A stretch of 64,000 bases of DNA from Hypomyces perniciosus. Its lineage: Eukaryota > Ascomycota > Sordariomycetes > Hypocreales > Hypocreaceae. Within the stretch, counting starts at the first letter, position 1. Every line of letters starts with the position of its first letter. A model generated the notes under the pieces. The model worked only from the letters and a program-made list of their open reading frames with translations. It had not been told where the DNA came from and did not search any database. Location: contig SPDT01000013.1 of NCBI GenBank assembly GCA_008477525.1, forward strand, positions 1,597,501 to 1,661,500. The letters are read 5' to 3'. The translations under genes and the position numbers were made by a program. Positions 53,714 through 62,036 of this stretch are shown here, in pieces.

Positions 53714-53845
53714 AGGATAAGCACTATAAAAACCCGCTATAAGTGCTGTAGTAGCGTTAGGGGAAGTGCTGTAAATACTAGGATAAGCACTATAAAAACC
53801 CGCTGTAAGTGCTATAGTAGCGCTAAGGGAAGTGCTGTAACCACT
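53714..53845. repeat. Two tandem 66-bp repeats in copia leader
   Basis: The two units, 53714-53779 and 53780-53845, differ at a few positions, mostly C/T or G/A. They lie between the copia 5' LTR/primer site and the gag start. The open minus-strand frame through them (TALxAGFYSAYPS repeated) is a product of the repeat, not evidence of a gene. Confidence 0.75.
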
Positions 53846-53896
53846 AGAAAAATCCACTAATAGAGACCCGAGGAAAACTCTCCCGGGCTCATAACC

Positions 53897-53976
53897 TGTT
53901 AAACCAAACTGTAAAAGTAAAGACGCCTTCGCTAAAAGCAAGGCATATTTTGCAACTTATTGGCTGTATTTCAACA
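53897..53976 (-). repeat. 5' LTR of copia element (80 bp)
   Basis: It pairs with 47426-47505 and differs at very few positions. The atatc duplication lies at 53977-53981. Confidence 0.9.
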
Positions 53977-53981
53977 ATATC

Positions 53982-56502
53982 CTAATCTATACTGATAGGT
54001 TATAAAAGGACTATATAAAAAAGGTCTAGCAAGTTTTATACGCCCTCGCTAATACTAGGCTATACCTAGATCCTAAAAAGTGCGCATTTATATAGAAAAA
54101 GATTAAATACTTTAAGTTTATTATATATACCGGTAAAAGAATTGCCTATAACCCTAAAAAGCAGTAAGCTATTAGCAAGTAGCAGGCACCTATAATAGTA
54201 ACAAGAGTCTAAAACTTCTTTAACTTTACTAATTACTACTAGATATTTATCCCCGGGTTCTTTTAAATAGCCTACCTGCTTATAAGGCTAACTAAAAAAG
54301 GGACCCTTTTCTAGTAGAAAGGTATAAAAAAAGCAGCCTTTTAAAAGCTTAAACGCCTCTTTATTAAAGCCCTTATACTATAAGCTTAAAATCCTATAAA
54401 ATACACTTTTATTAAAGTAGACTATTTAAAATATACTTTAAAAAGAGTCTTCCTATAAAAGAATAAAAAAGGAGAATATTATACTATAGCTTACTATTTA
54501 TAGAAGCTAAGCCCCGCTAAATATAATTATCTTATTTATAATAAAAAAATACTAACAGTAATTTACTATTTAAAAGAGTAGAGAGTAAAGCTATATAGCT
54601 ATAACCCCTTTATAATTATTTTAAACTATAAAAATTTATAGTTTTTTATAATATACAAAAAACTCTTTAAACAATAAACACGCTAGGCAAAGTTCCTTTC
54701 CTAGTTCGATTTTACAATCCAATATAGGCCAGGCAGTAAGGCAGCTGCTCTTAATGCATTAAGCTGCAGGGAATAAGACCTTCCACTTAATAAAGGCAAC
54801 AAGCGCAAACTAAACCGCTATATATAACTTATCCTAGCCATACTAGTAATATAGAGATTTAAAGATAGCAATACTAATTTCCCTTTAATATATATATTTA
54901 ATAGAAATAAAGAACTACAGGACCTATAGAACCTAACGATTTAAAAGGACCCGGTATATCGATAAATATATACTGCAGTTAAGAAAGAAAAGCGCTCCCT
55001 CCCTGCAGACCTTTAACTTAAAGTATAGATATTAGAATATATAATCGATAAGGAATAGAGATTAATGTTCTAAGACTATATTTAAGTACCAGCTATAACT
55101 AAAAAAGAAAGCAAAACGCTACGCATTTATATTATATAAGCAGAATATAACACTATAGTCTTAGGCTACCTAGGTTATAATAGAACCTTAACTATTATTT
55201 CCTGCAGGTTTTTTTAGCTAGGAATTAGCAGTATAATTTAACAATTCCTCTGCAACTACAGTATATAAAAAAAAGGAAAAGTATAGAGAAGCTATAAGTA
55301 AAAACTCTTTAAACTACTACCTATTCCTTAGCGTATCTGCAGTAACCTAACTATAGACTTTATAGTTAACCTACTACCTATAAAACTAATATAAGTATAA
55401 TACCTTTAGGTTATTATTAATTAGCTTACTAAAAATATTACCTTTAAGGTAATAGAGAGTATAAAGGCAGAAGTATATATAAAGAGGTTCCTTTAATACC
55501 ACTATTAGTTTTATAGGATACCCTAGTCTATAGTTAATAACCAAGGATCTAATTAAACTAGCCGCTTTTAAAGAGCTTTCTATAAACTAGCAGGAACCCA
55601 GTAATACCTAAGTACAGTATATTACCTATAGACTAACAGCAGACTAAAGAGGAGCAACTAAAAGATCTAAGTATACCTTAAAGTATATATAGACTACTCC
55701 CAGAGCAATTAGGGAGACCTCCTCCTAGCAGTATAACTAGCTTTAAATAACCGCAAATATACAGCTATCCAAATAAGCCCCTTTTTCCTTAAGTACAGCT
55801 ACTATATAAAACCCCTTTAGCTATATATAAAAGAAAATAAAGCTATTAAATTAAAAGATTTAGAAAAAAAGGCTATAAAAGAAATAGTTAAAAGACTAGA
55901 AGGAGTAACCGCCTTTGCCTAAGCAGTATTTACCGCTATACAATAACGCTATAAAGACTCCGCAAACTAGCGGCAAGGCCCCTTTAAGAGATATAAAGTA
56001 AGAGATAAAGTCTAGCTACACTTTAGTAACTATAATACTCCCCAGCCTTTTAAAAAGTTTAATGCCCTATATTATAAATATACAGTAATAAAGGTTATTA
56101 GCCTTTATATAGTGGAACTGGGCATATTAACTGGTATATACCCGCGATTTCACGTTAACCTTCTAAAAAAAGCAGCCGATAACCCCTTTCCGGGCCAGAT
56201 TTCAGATAACCCTTAACCACCACCAATACAAGTAGATAGCGAGGATGAATAGGAAGTTAAAGAGGTCCTTTGCGCGAGGACTAAGCGGCAAGGTCGCGGC
56301 TTTTTCCGCGAAGTATTAATACAGTAGAAAGGATATATAAAGCTAACCTAGGAACCGATACACGTACTTAAAAACACAGCAGCCCTCGATGACTATATAT
56401 CTAAATATAGCCCAATCGAATCTAACGATGGGCCACTTAACAGCTATGCGCCAGCGAAGCAACGGCGCCCAAGGAGAGAGCCACTGTAAGAAGGGGGGGT
56501 AA
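53982..56502 (+). pseudogene. Gypsy B pol relic, 3' half
   Basis: The reading resumes after the copia insertion: LIYTDRL, then ALANTRLYLDPKKCAFI*KK and FFNFTNYY*IFIPGFF, which is the RT connection of gypsy elements. RNase H and integrase follow to about 56.15 kb, with GYLGYNRTLTII near 55.17 kb at the integrase zinc-binding region. RFHVNLLKKA (about 56150) is the usual end of integrase, and the chromodomain comes next. Confidence 0.8.
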
Positions 56503-56728
56503 TATCACAGGCTAGGCCATATCTCCCAGAATCACGACTATACCAAATCCGGAAATACAACCAATACTAGACCGCTTGCCTAATTAGGCAACTACCTCGG
56601 CCATAACCTTATACGCACAACTATATAACGCATACAGAGCTAGTATAGAGCTTCCTTCCTTCAGCTATAGATAGATAATACAGAGGTGCCCTAACTGCAT
56701 GCTTTCCAGTTAGGCTATACCCGTTACA
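56503..56728 (+). repeat. 3' LTR of gypsy B (226 bp)
   Basis: It starts tatcacaggctagg and ends ccgttaca, preceded by a purine tract. It is clearly less mutated near its end than the 5' LTR. Confidence 0.9.
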
Positions 56729-56814
56729 TATTCTAGGCAAAAGATAATTAATAAAGCCAAGTTAAAGAATATTTAAAGCAGAATACTAAAAAGAGAAAAT
56801 AGTATAGATAAAGT

Positions 56815-56990
56815 ATAAGAGAAATAAGAGTTTAAAGCGCTTTTAAATTATTATAACAATAACGGATTCTATTATTTTATTAAATAAAAATACTATACTG
56901 CTATATAGCAATTAGCTAAAGACCTATAAGGCTAAAAGAAGGTAATATAAGACTTCTATAAAAGAAACTTAAAGAAGCCGGGCCTACCGC
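56815..56990 (+). pseudogene. Chromodomain relic of gypsy E
   Basis: This is the gypsy E reading after the gypsy B insertion: DKV*EK*EFKALLNYYNNNG, then FYYFIK*KYY, LAKDL and DFYKRNLKKPG. It has the chromodomain layout with Trp codons turned to stops. Confidence 0.7.
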
Positions 56991-57246
56991 GATAAGCACT
57001 AAAAGGAATTATAAAAGAGGAAAAGGAGGAAATAGCTAGAAAGAAATTAATGCCCGCAGAGCGCTAACCGAAGACTACACCGCGCCAAAGCCTACAACTA
57101 AACCATACATCACTAATACCAAAAACTATACAATTCGCCCCATTTACCCTTATATTAAAAGTATTAAGATGGATTACCCGGAATTTCGATTTATGCGAGC
57201 AATATAGCTATTCGCGGCTGAATGGCGTAATAAAGAGGGGGGGTAC

Positions 57247-57418
57247 TGTTACGGCACCGACCGTAACGCGATGTTGACGCCCTGTCACGTGAGCCCCGGT
57301 CACGTGACCAGGCCCCAACGCGTTCCTAGCTATAGCTTTCCGTAGAGCCTTAGGGCTTTCTCGCTCTCCACGGCACAACAACGATATTTGCCCTGACCTG
57401 CCTTTCCGTGCCGTAATA
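57247..57418 (+). repeat. 3' LTR of gypsy E (172 bp)
   Basis: It starts tgttacggcaccgacc and ends gccgtaata. Differences from 25225-25396 are few, almost all C/T or G/A. Confidence 0.9.
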
Positions 57419-57525
57419 TATTGTTTACTTAGTAAACTCTTAGTTATTTCCTTATTACTGCATTATATACAGTTTCCTAGAAGCTATATATAAATGAGGT
57501 TTAGTATAACCTTATTATTTTAATA
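57419..57525 (+). repeat. 581-bp-family LTR, right part of split copy
   Basis: This resumes the LTR broken at 25224: ttactgcattatatac..cttattattttaata matches the final ~100 bp of 43624-44204. Its first five bases (tattg) are the duplication made by gypsy E. Confidence 0.8.
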
Positions 57526-57903
57526 ACTTTTTAAAGAGATAAAGATTAATCCTTTTCTATACTTTAGCAGTAATTATATTATTTATAAAAACAGTTATTT
57601 ATTTAATTTACTCTTTTAATAATTCTAGCTTTATAAAAAGTAAATTTCTTATATTATTTATTATAGAAAATAAATTCTATAATATAAAAGTAAAAATAAA
57701 GAAAGTATAAAGGAAAAGTATAATATTAAATGGAAGTTTTTAGTAACTTAATTAAAGTTACTACCTAAGTTTATAACTATAATAGAGCGCAGTATAGCTC
57801 TATAAAGTATAGAGAGATAGGAAATAAAGCTTAATTCTATAAAAGAGAATATACTATAATGGCCTCGCTATATATATATATAGCTAATATAAAAAAGAAG
57901 CTG
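57526..57903. other. AT-rich border stretch, no gene seen
   Basis: AT-rich sequence like that inside the repeats, with no recognised element. Composition changes sharply after about 57.9 kb. Confidence 0.6.
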
Positions 57904-58019
57904 TATGCAGGCGCTGTAAGCGCCTGCATAGTCTAATATATCGCTTACGCGATATGTATTTCAGCTTGTATCTGCTTTGTAAGCAGATAAGAGCTCCCTA
58001 GCGCTGACAGGCGGTAGGG
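57904..58019. repeat. Cluster of four adjacent hairpins at the repeat/gene border
   Basis: Four inverted repeats follow each other: 57904-57930 (perfect 12-bp stem tatgcaggcgct, loop gta); 57938-57955 (7-bp stem atatcgc, loop ttac); 57969-57989 (8-bp stem tatctgct, loop ttgta); and 57996-58019 (ccctagc..gcggtaggg, imperfect). The first three share GTAAGC/GCTTAC around the loop. They end six bases before the stop codon of the F-box gene. Origin is unknown; a transposon end is possible. Confidence 0.75.
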
Positions 58020-58025
58020 CCCGGC

Positions 58026-58550
58026 CTACTCAACCCAACAGTTACCAAATCGGTCGCAAGTTTCGCACTTACTGGTGGAGAGAGTCTTGTACAGTGTCCT
58101 GCAATCAAAAGCGGTTGCATTGATGCTAATGATCGCGCGAAGGACGTTGGGACAATTCTCCATCACCATTCTGTACCTATGCAGTGAGTCGACAAGACTC
58201 ATTGCACGACGACTTACGCGACGAAAGGTAATTAACGTTGGAATATCCAACTGAAGGAGGATTTCGGTAGCGAGTTCTTGGGGAAGTGCATTGAGATGCC
58301 CCGATGAATATCCTGGTTGAAGGGAGTGCCGTCCTTGGTCCAAAGGACATCGGGTTTCGAGATCGGCATCGTCTAAGGTGTGGTCGACAATTCTTGACTT
58401 CCGACATGTATATAGGTGGAGTTGAGAAGGATTGAGACGTTTCGTACTCATGGTACCTAATGAACGGTGCAGCAGACGGTTTGAGAATGACAGGAACATA
58501 CCAAGCAGCCAGGTCTTGGACGAGGGGAGCCCATAGGTGCGCGGGATCAC
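58026..58550 (-). CDS. F-box domain protein, C-terminally truncated
   Basis: The 174-residue frame holds an F-box at about residues 87-130 (LNALPQELATEILLQLDIPT, then LITFRRVSRRAMSLVDSLHRYRM), starting with the LPxEL motif. F-box proteins bind Skp1 and recruit substrates to SCF ubiquitin ligases. After it comes a Cys-bearing part (CRTLYKTL..KCETCDRFGNCW) typical of fungal F-box proteins, which normally continue for hundreds of residues. Here the frame stops at CWVE, right at the hairpin cluster, so the gene seems cut by the repeat border. Met at 58451 (MSTKRLNPSQ) is an alternative start. No intron is obvious. It may be a pseudogene or a short expressed form. Confidence 0.7.
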   Translation of the reverse strand: MIPRTYGLPSSKTWLLGMFLSFSNRLLHRSLGTMSTKRLNPSQLHLYTCRKSRIVDHTLDDADLETRCPLDQGRHSLQPGYSSGHLNALPQELATEILLQLDIPTLITFRRVSRRAMSLVDSLHRYRMVMENCPNVLRAIISINATAFDCRTLYKTLSTSKCETCDRFGNCWVE

Positions 58551-59306
58551 CCCTCTCCTTCGACAGTCAATTAACCATTAAATTGTTGCCCAACTTCAAG
58601 AGACCTATACTAATAGACAATAGTCATGCTGTTGCCTAATAGATATGAGATCCTACTGTAGTATCTAATACGTGGTAGTATTATATGCACGCGACACCTC
58701 AACAAGTGGAAGATGTGATTGGAGGGCATATTTTATGCGCTGCCGGTAGAATCAGCCAAGCCATGGAACCTTCGGCTCTTGGAAACTGATCGAGATCTAG
58801 GCTCGATGCTCTAATTCGGAGAGAGGCCCGAACTCAGGACCCACGGTCGAATATCGAGACCTGCCTCTTCTGGAAGGCCGAGCGCGGCATCCACAGAGCT
58901 ACGGATCTATACTACCACGGCTCGGAGACTACCACAACGGCCCCCAACCCCATTCCCACATCCAGAAGGTGTCCCGGCCTCTCTATCCGAATCCCTTATC
59001 GACAAAGGTTCCTCCAAAGGTTCCTCCAAAGGTTCCAAGCGCTTCGAGTACCTCAGTGTCCGCCCGAGCCGCGGCAGGGACCAGGATAATGGATCGGCTG
59101 ATATGCACTGGAAGCCGACCCTGCAGTCTACGACCGGTCGGTTTGCCCATGAAAGTCGTCGGATGTTGTTGGGCCATGAATCATAAGAGCCGCCTATTCG
59201 ACTATATATTGTCTTGCTTTCCTGCCTTCCGTCCCCCTGTGTTTCTCAGGCTGGGCTCTTTTGAAGACTGTTCCCTATCACAACGAGTTTCACTCAGACC
59301 TGGAAG
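58551..59306. promoter_or_regulatory. Intergenic region between divergent F-box and S41 genes
   Basis: About 750 bp of ordinary composition. A TATA-like element (actatatatt, about 59199-59208) lies some 100 bp before the S41 start codon, followed by a pyrimidine-rich stretch (cttgctttcctgccttccgtcccc), as is usual in fungal promoters. Two and three-quarter copies of aaaggttcctcc lie at 59004-59036. ORFs seen here on both strands look like chance. Confidence 0.5.
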
Positions 59307-61864
59307 ATGCGCCGAAATGCCATCATCGCCACGGCCTTGCTGGCTGGCGCGACCGACTTGGCTGCCGCTACTGGCTGCGCTGCAGACAATTGTCTGCGTG
59401 CCCTGAGGGCGACTCAGATCCCCGGACGACTCGAGAGCGCCCAGGCCTTCTGTGCCAGCTACACAACGACCAGTGTTCCAGCAACAGCTATCCCAACATT
59501 TGCTTTGGATGGTTGCAAGAAGAACCAGAATGGTGATCTGCCTGCTCGTCTGTCTAGTGCTTGTTCTTGCATTGCGCCGGCTACCACCAAAGTTCCCATA
59601 ACCACCACCTCGCCAACGACAACCACTCAGACTGCAGCTCCAACTACAGTTCCTACCGGTGCATGTGCGCAGGTCAGCGCTTCGTGGGCAGCGCAACGCA
59701 AGACTGCTGGTACGTGATTCTATCTTGACTCGGCGTTTCGCGCTGCAGTCTACTAACAAGAGCTCATATAGCCGCTGTCCCAACCGTGGCTGCCTCACTC
59801 GCCCATGAGTGTCTCAACTCTGTCCCCGTGAACACGCAGGCGGCTATTGAACTTCTCGACTCGATTGAGCCATACCTTGAGTGGCAGAGCGACGCCGCGT
59901 ACAAGAAGGATCCGCCAAAGGACTACTTCTACCCCGGCTACGATATGTTTGCTAATCTTGCCCGAATCAAAACCGATGTGAAAGCCGGAAAGTATTCAAG
60001 CGAGTATGCCTACCTGGCCGACATGTATGAGAACGTATTTGGCAAAGGCCATGACGGGCACTTCGTCTTGTATCCGGATGCCTTGAGTAAAGCATTCCGT
60101 TGGAGACGCCAGCGCTCTCTCGTATCTATTAGCGAGGATGGCAACTCCCTACCTGTTATCAAGCTGTACGGTAAGTCATAAATCTCCTTCTCCCGTATGT
60201 CTTCCAACCGGACTAACGTTTGGATAGAGGATGTTATCGCCAACCCCAAGACTGCCTCTGTCGTCAAGCAGATCAACGGCATCGATGCTGCCAAGTATGT
60301 CGAGGACACTATCAACAAGGCAGGATATAACCAAGATGTCGATTCCGCGTACAATTCTATGTTTTACGAAAAGTCCGGGTTTGCGATTTCCGGATCCAAA
60401 GGCGCCTTCACCAGTGGCGGCCGTATTGGCATCATCTACCAGGGTCCTTATACGAACTTCACCTTTGCTAATGGAACTACCTTATCATTGGAGAACAAGG
60501 CCTCTGTCGTCGGTAATTTCACTGGTGTTATAGATGGACCTTCCTTCTACTCCAAATTCTGTGTTCCCAAGCCACCCAACAACTCCAGTTCTACTCCTCC
60601 AGCCAGCCAGCCTGGTAACGTCCCCGGTTATCCTCAGCCAGTAATCGCCACCAAAGATGGCGTTGTCGCCGGCTATTATCTCACTGGAGAAGGCCTGGAG
60701 GACGTCGCCGTTATTGTTCTTACTGCCTTTGAGAGCGAGAGCCCAGCTGAGTTCCAAGCGGTGACGAGAGACTTCTTGAACGAGGCCGTTGCTGCTGGCA
60801 AGACGAAGCTCGTCATAGACTTCCAGGGCAATGGCGGCGGCTACATCCTTCAGGGCTATGACTTTTTCCGCCAATTGTTCCCCAAGGTTGAGCAAGATGG
60901 CTTCTCTCGTTGGAAGGGTAATGATGGTTTCATCGCCATATCTCATATCTTCAGCGACGCAGTCAAGGACCTGAACCCTGCTACAAGCGATAACGAGGAT
61001 CTGATTGGTGCCTACGAGAATACGTTCAATTATCGCTATGATCTCAATCTCACGGACCAGGGTTTCCAGACCTTTGAGGACAAATTTGCTCCCCATGTTG
61101 TCAAGGACACCCCTTACACAGCCCTGATGCGCTGGAACCTGAGTGACCCTCTCACAACAGTTAATTCCACATTCGGCATGGGCATGGATATTTCAGGCTA
61201 CGGCTCGCTCACCAATCTCTCCCAGCCCTTCAAGCCCGAAAACATCGTCATGCTCTACGATGGTGTCTGCGCCTCGACCTGCACCATCGCCTCAGAGATG
61301 CTCCGCATTCAGGGTGGCGTCAAGTCGGTTGCCTTTGGTGGTCGTCCCATTGAAGGCCCTATTCAAGGTGTCGGTGGCGTCAAGGGTGCCCAGATCCTTC
61401 AATTCTCCGACATCCTTTCTTCCGCACAGCAAGCGGCCCAGTGGACGAAGGATCCTGAGAAACTCGCTGTTCTGAACCGATATACCGCACTCCCAATCCA
61501 ACGATCACTCTCAGCGGCTGTGAACGTGCGTGACCAGATCCTTCGGGACCACGTCAATGATGGATTGCCTGCACAGTTTGTCGCTGAGAATGTCGACTGC
61601 AGGTTGTACTGGACAGCGCCAATGATCACTGACGTAACTGAGGTTTGGAAGGCCACGGCTCACGCGGCCTTCAATGGTGCTAAATGCGCGCACGGCGGTA
61701 TTTCCAAACCGTCCGCTTCGAAGAGACGAGCTCCTCCTGTTCGACCAATTAGCAGGCCGACACATAGAACGTCTGAGTTGGTTGATAGTAGCCCTCGGAC
61801 ATTTTCCGAGAACTGGCTTGCTATGCACTTGCAAAAGGTGGTCGAGTTGCCAGAACATGAATGA
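59307..61864 (+). CDS. Secreted peptidase S41 (CPAF-like) family protein, 3 exons
   Basis: Exons: 59307-59709, 59772-60170 and 60228-61864, giving 812 residues. Introns of 62 and 57 nt start gtacgt and gtaagt, end tag, and have branch sites tactaac and gactaac; phases join cleanly. Residues 1-22 (MRRNAIIATALLAGATDLAA) look like a signal peptide. A Cys-containing N-terminal part follows (GCAADNCLRALRAT), then a Thr/Pro-rich linker at about residues 95-120. The S41-type core has VIDFQGNGGGY at about 463-473 and YDGVCASTCTIASEM, whose Ser, about 617, fits the nucleophile position of this family. Fungal members are annotated as CPAF-related; substrates are unknown. The basic C-terminus (SKRRAPPVRPISRPTHRTSE) is unusual. 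Several NxS/T sites suggest glycosylation. It converges on the transcription factor gene. Confidence 0.9.
59710..59771 (+). other. Intron 1 of S41 peptidase gene
   Basis: Donor gtacgt, branch site tactaac, acceptor atatag, 62 nt. Removing it joins QRKTA to AVPTVAASL in frame. Confidence 0.85.
60171..60227 (+). other. Intron 2 of S41 peptidase gene
   Basis: Donor gtaagt, branch site gactaac, acceptor gatag, 57 nt. Removing it joins VIKLYG to EDVIANP in frame. Confidence 0.85.
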
Positions 61865-62036
61865 ATGATGAATGCTTTATGTATATAGAATTGCGTGTAC
61901 CACAATTATGAAGAATTATATTTCAAGTATGCATCTTATCATCGTCCACTCATGCTACTGTTCTTACCACCATAAGGTGGGTGATGAAGTATATCACCAA
62001 GCAGGCTCATGCCTAGAACAGGTCTATAAAACAAAC
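61865..62036. terminator. Short 3' intergenic region between convergent genes
   Basis: 172 bp separate the stop codons of the S41 gene and the transcription factor gene, so the 3' UTRs probably overlap. AT-rich motifs such as gaattatattt lie just after the S41 stop. No single poly(A) signal stands out. Confidence 0.5.

Larger units (their letters stand above)
47426..53976 (-). mobile_element. Ty1/copia retrotransposon (80-bp LTRs), minus strand, inside gypsy B
   Basis: The 80-bp LTRs lie at 47426-47505 and 53897-53976, flanked by the 5-bp duplication atatc (47421-47425 and 53977-53981). On the minus strand the 5' LTR is followed by the primer site ggttatgagccc (53885-53896), complementary to the initiator-tRNA-Met anticodon loop, as in half-tRNA-primed copia/Ty5. 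Next come gag (Met at 53539, MSRPIRAPNSPISLIED), protease (DTRST where DTGST is expected, about 52.16 kb), GAG-pre-integrase and integrase (51071-51589), RT (TYIDNCLFIG, about 49.56 kb) and RNase H ending MVTDGLTKPLPGPK (about 48.67 kb). Near the 3' LTR is gagggggaa. It is the least decayed element, but Gln/Trp codons have become stops throughout. Confidence 0.9.
44342..56728 (+). mobile_element. Chromodomain-type Ty3/gypsy retrotransposon B, split by a copia element
   Basis: The 226-bp LTRs lie at 44342-44567 and 56503-56728, with the polypurine tract aagaagggggggtaa before the 3' LTR. The target duplication is cattc (44337-44341) and tattc (56729-56733), with one C/T change. In order: gag relic; zinc knuckle at about 45615-45660 (YYYCGKEGYIAWFCKKS, with Cys and His changed to Tyr); protease; RT from about 46.5 kb, interrupted by an LTR399-type repeat (46902-47304) and then by the copia element right after YLNNI (47411-47425); RT resumes at 53982, then RNase H, integrase and a C-terminal chromodomain (about 56225-56400, ending in EPIHVLKNTAALDDY). 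It lies between the integrase and chromodomain of gypsy E. Confidence 0.9.
25225..57418 (+). mobile_element. Chromodomain-type Ty3/gypsy retrotransposon E, broken up by nested elements
   Basis: The 172-bp LTRs lie at 25225-25396 and 57247-57418. The polypurine tract agagggggggtac precedes the 3' LTR. Flanks are tatta (25220-25224) and tattg (57419-57423), a 5-bp duplication with one G/A change. In order: gag relic (about 25.8-26.8 kb) with a zinc knuckle reading YFYCKKVGYSFNKC (about 26715-26760; the first Cys and the His are both Tyr, as C-to-T change predicts); protease and RT relics with YLNNI at 28981-28995; LINE insertion; RT connection, RNase H and integrase (41593-44341, with a solo LTR); gypsy B insertion; and a C-terminal chromodomain relic (about 56815-56990). 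Without its guests E is about 6.7 kb. Confidence 0.9.

Noticed and set aside
53594..53941. 115-codon minus-strand open frame
   Set aside because: It runs from inside the copia 5' LTR through the primer site and tandem repeats; gag starts later at 53539.
58969..59406. Open frame overlapping the S41 start
   Set aside because: Different frame, Pro/Lys repeat-driven, overlaps the signal peptide region of a well-supported gene and has no recognisable domain.
60485..61096. 203-codon minus-strand open frame inside the S41 gene
   Set aside because: It is antisense to a conserved S41 coding exon and without a domain; a codon-bias shadow.
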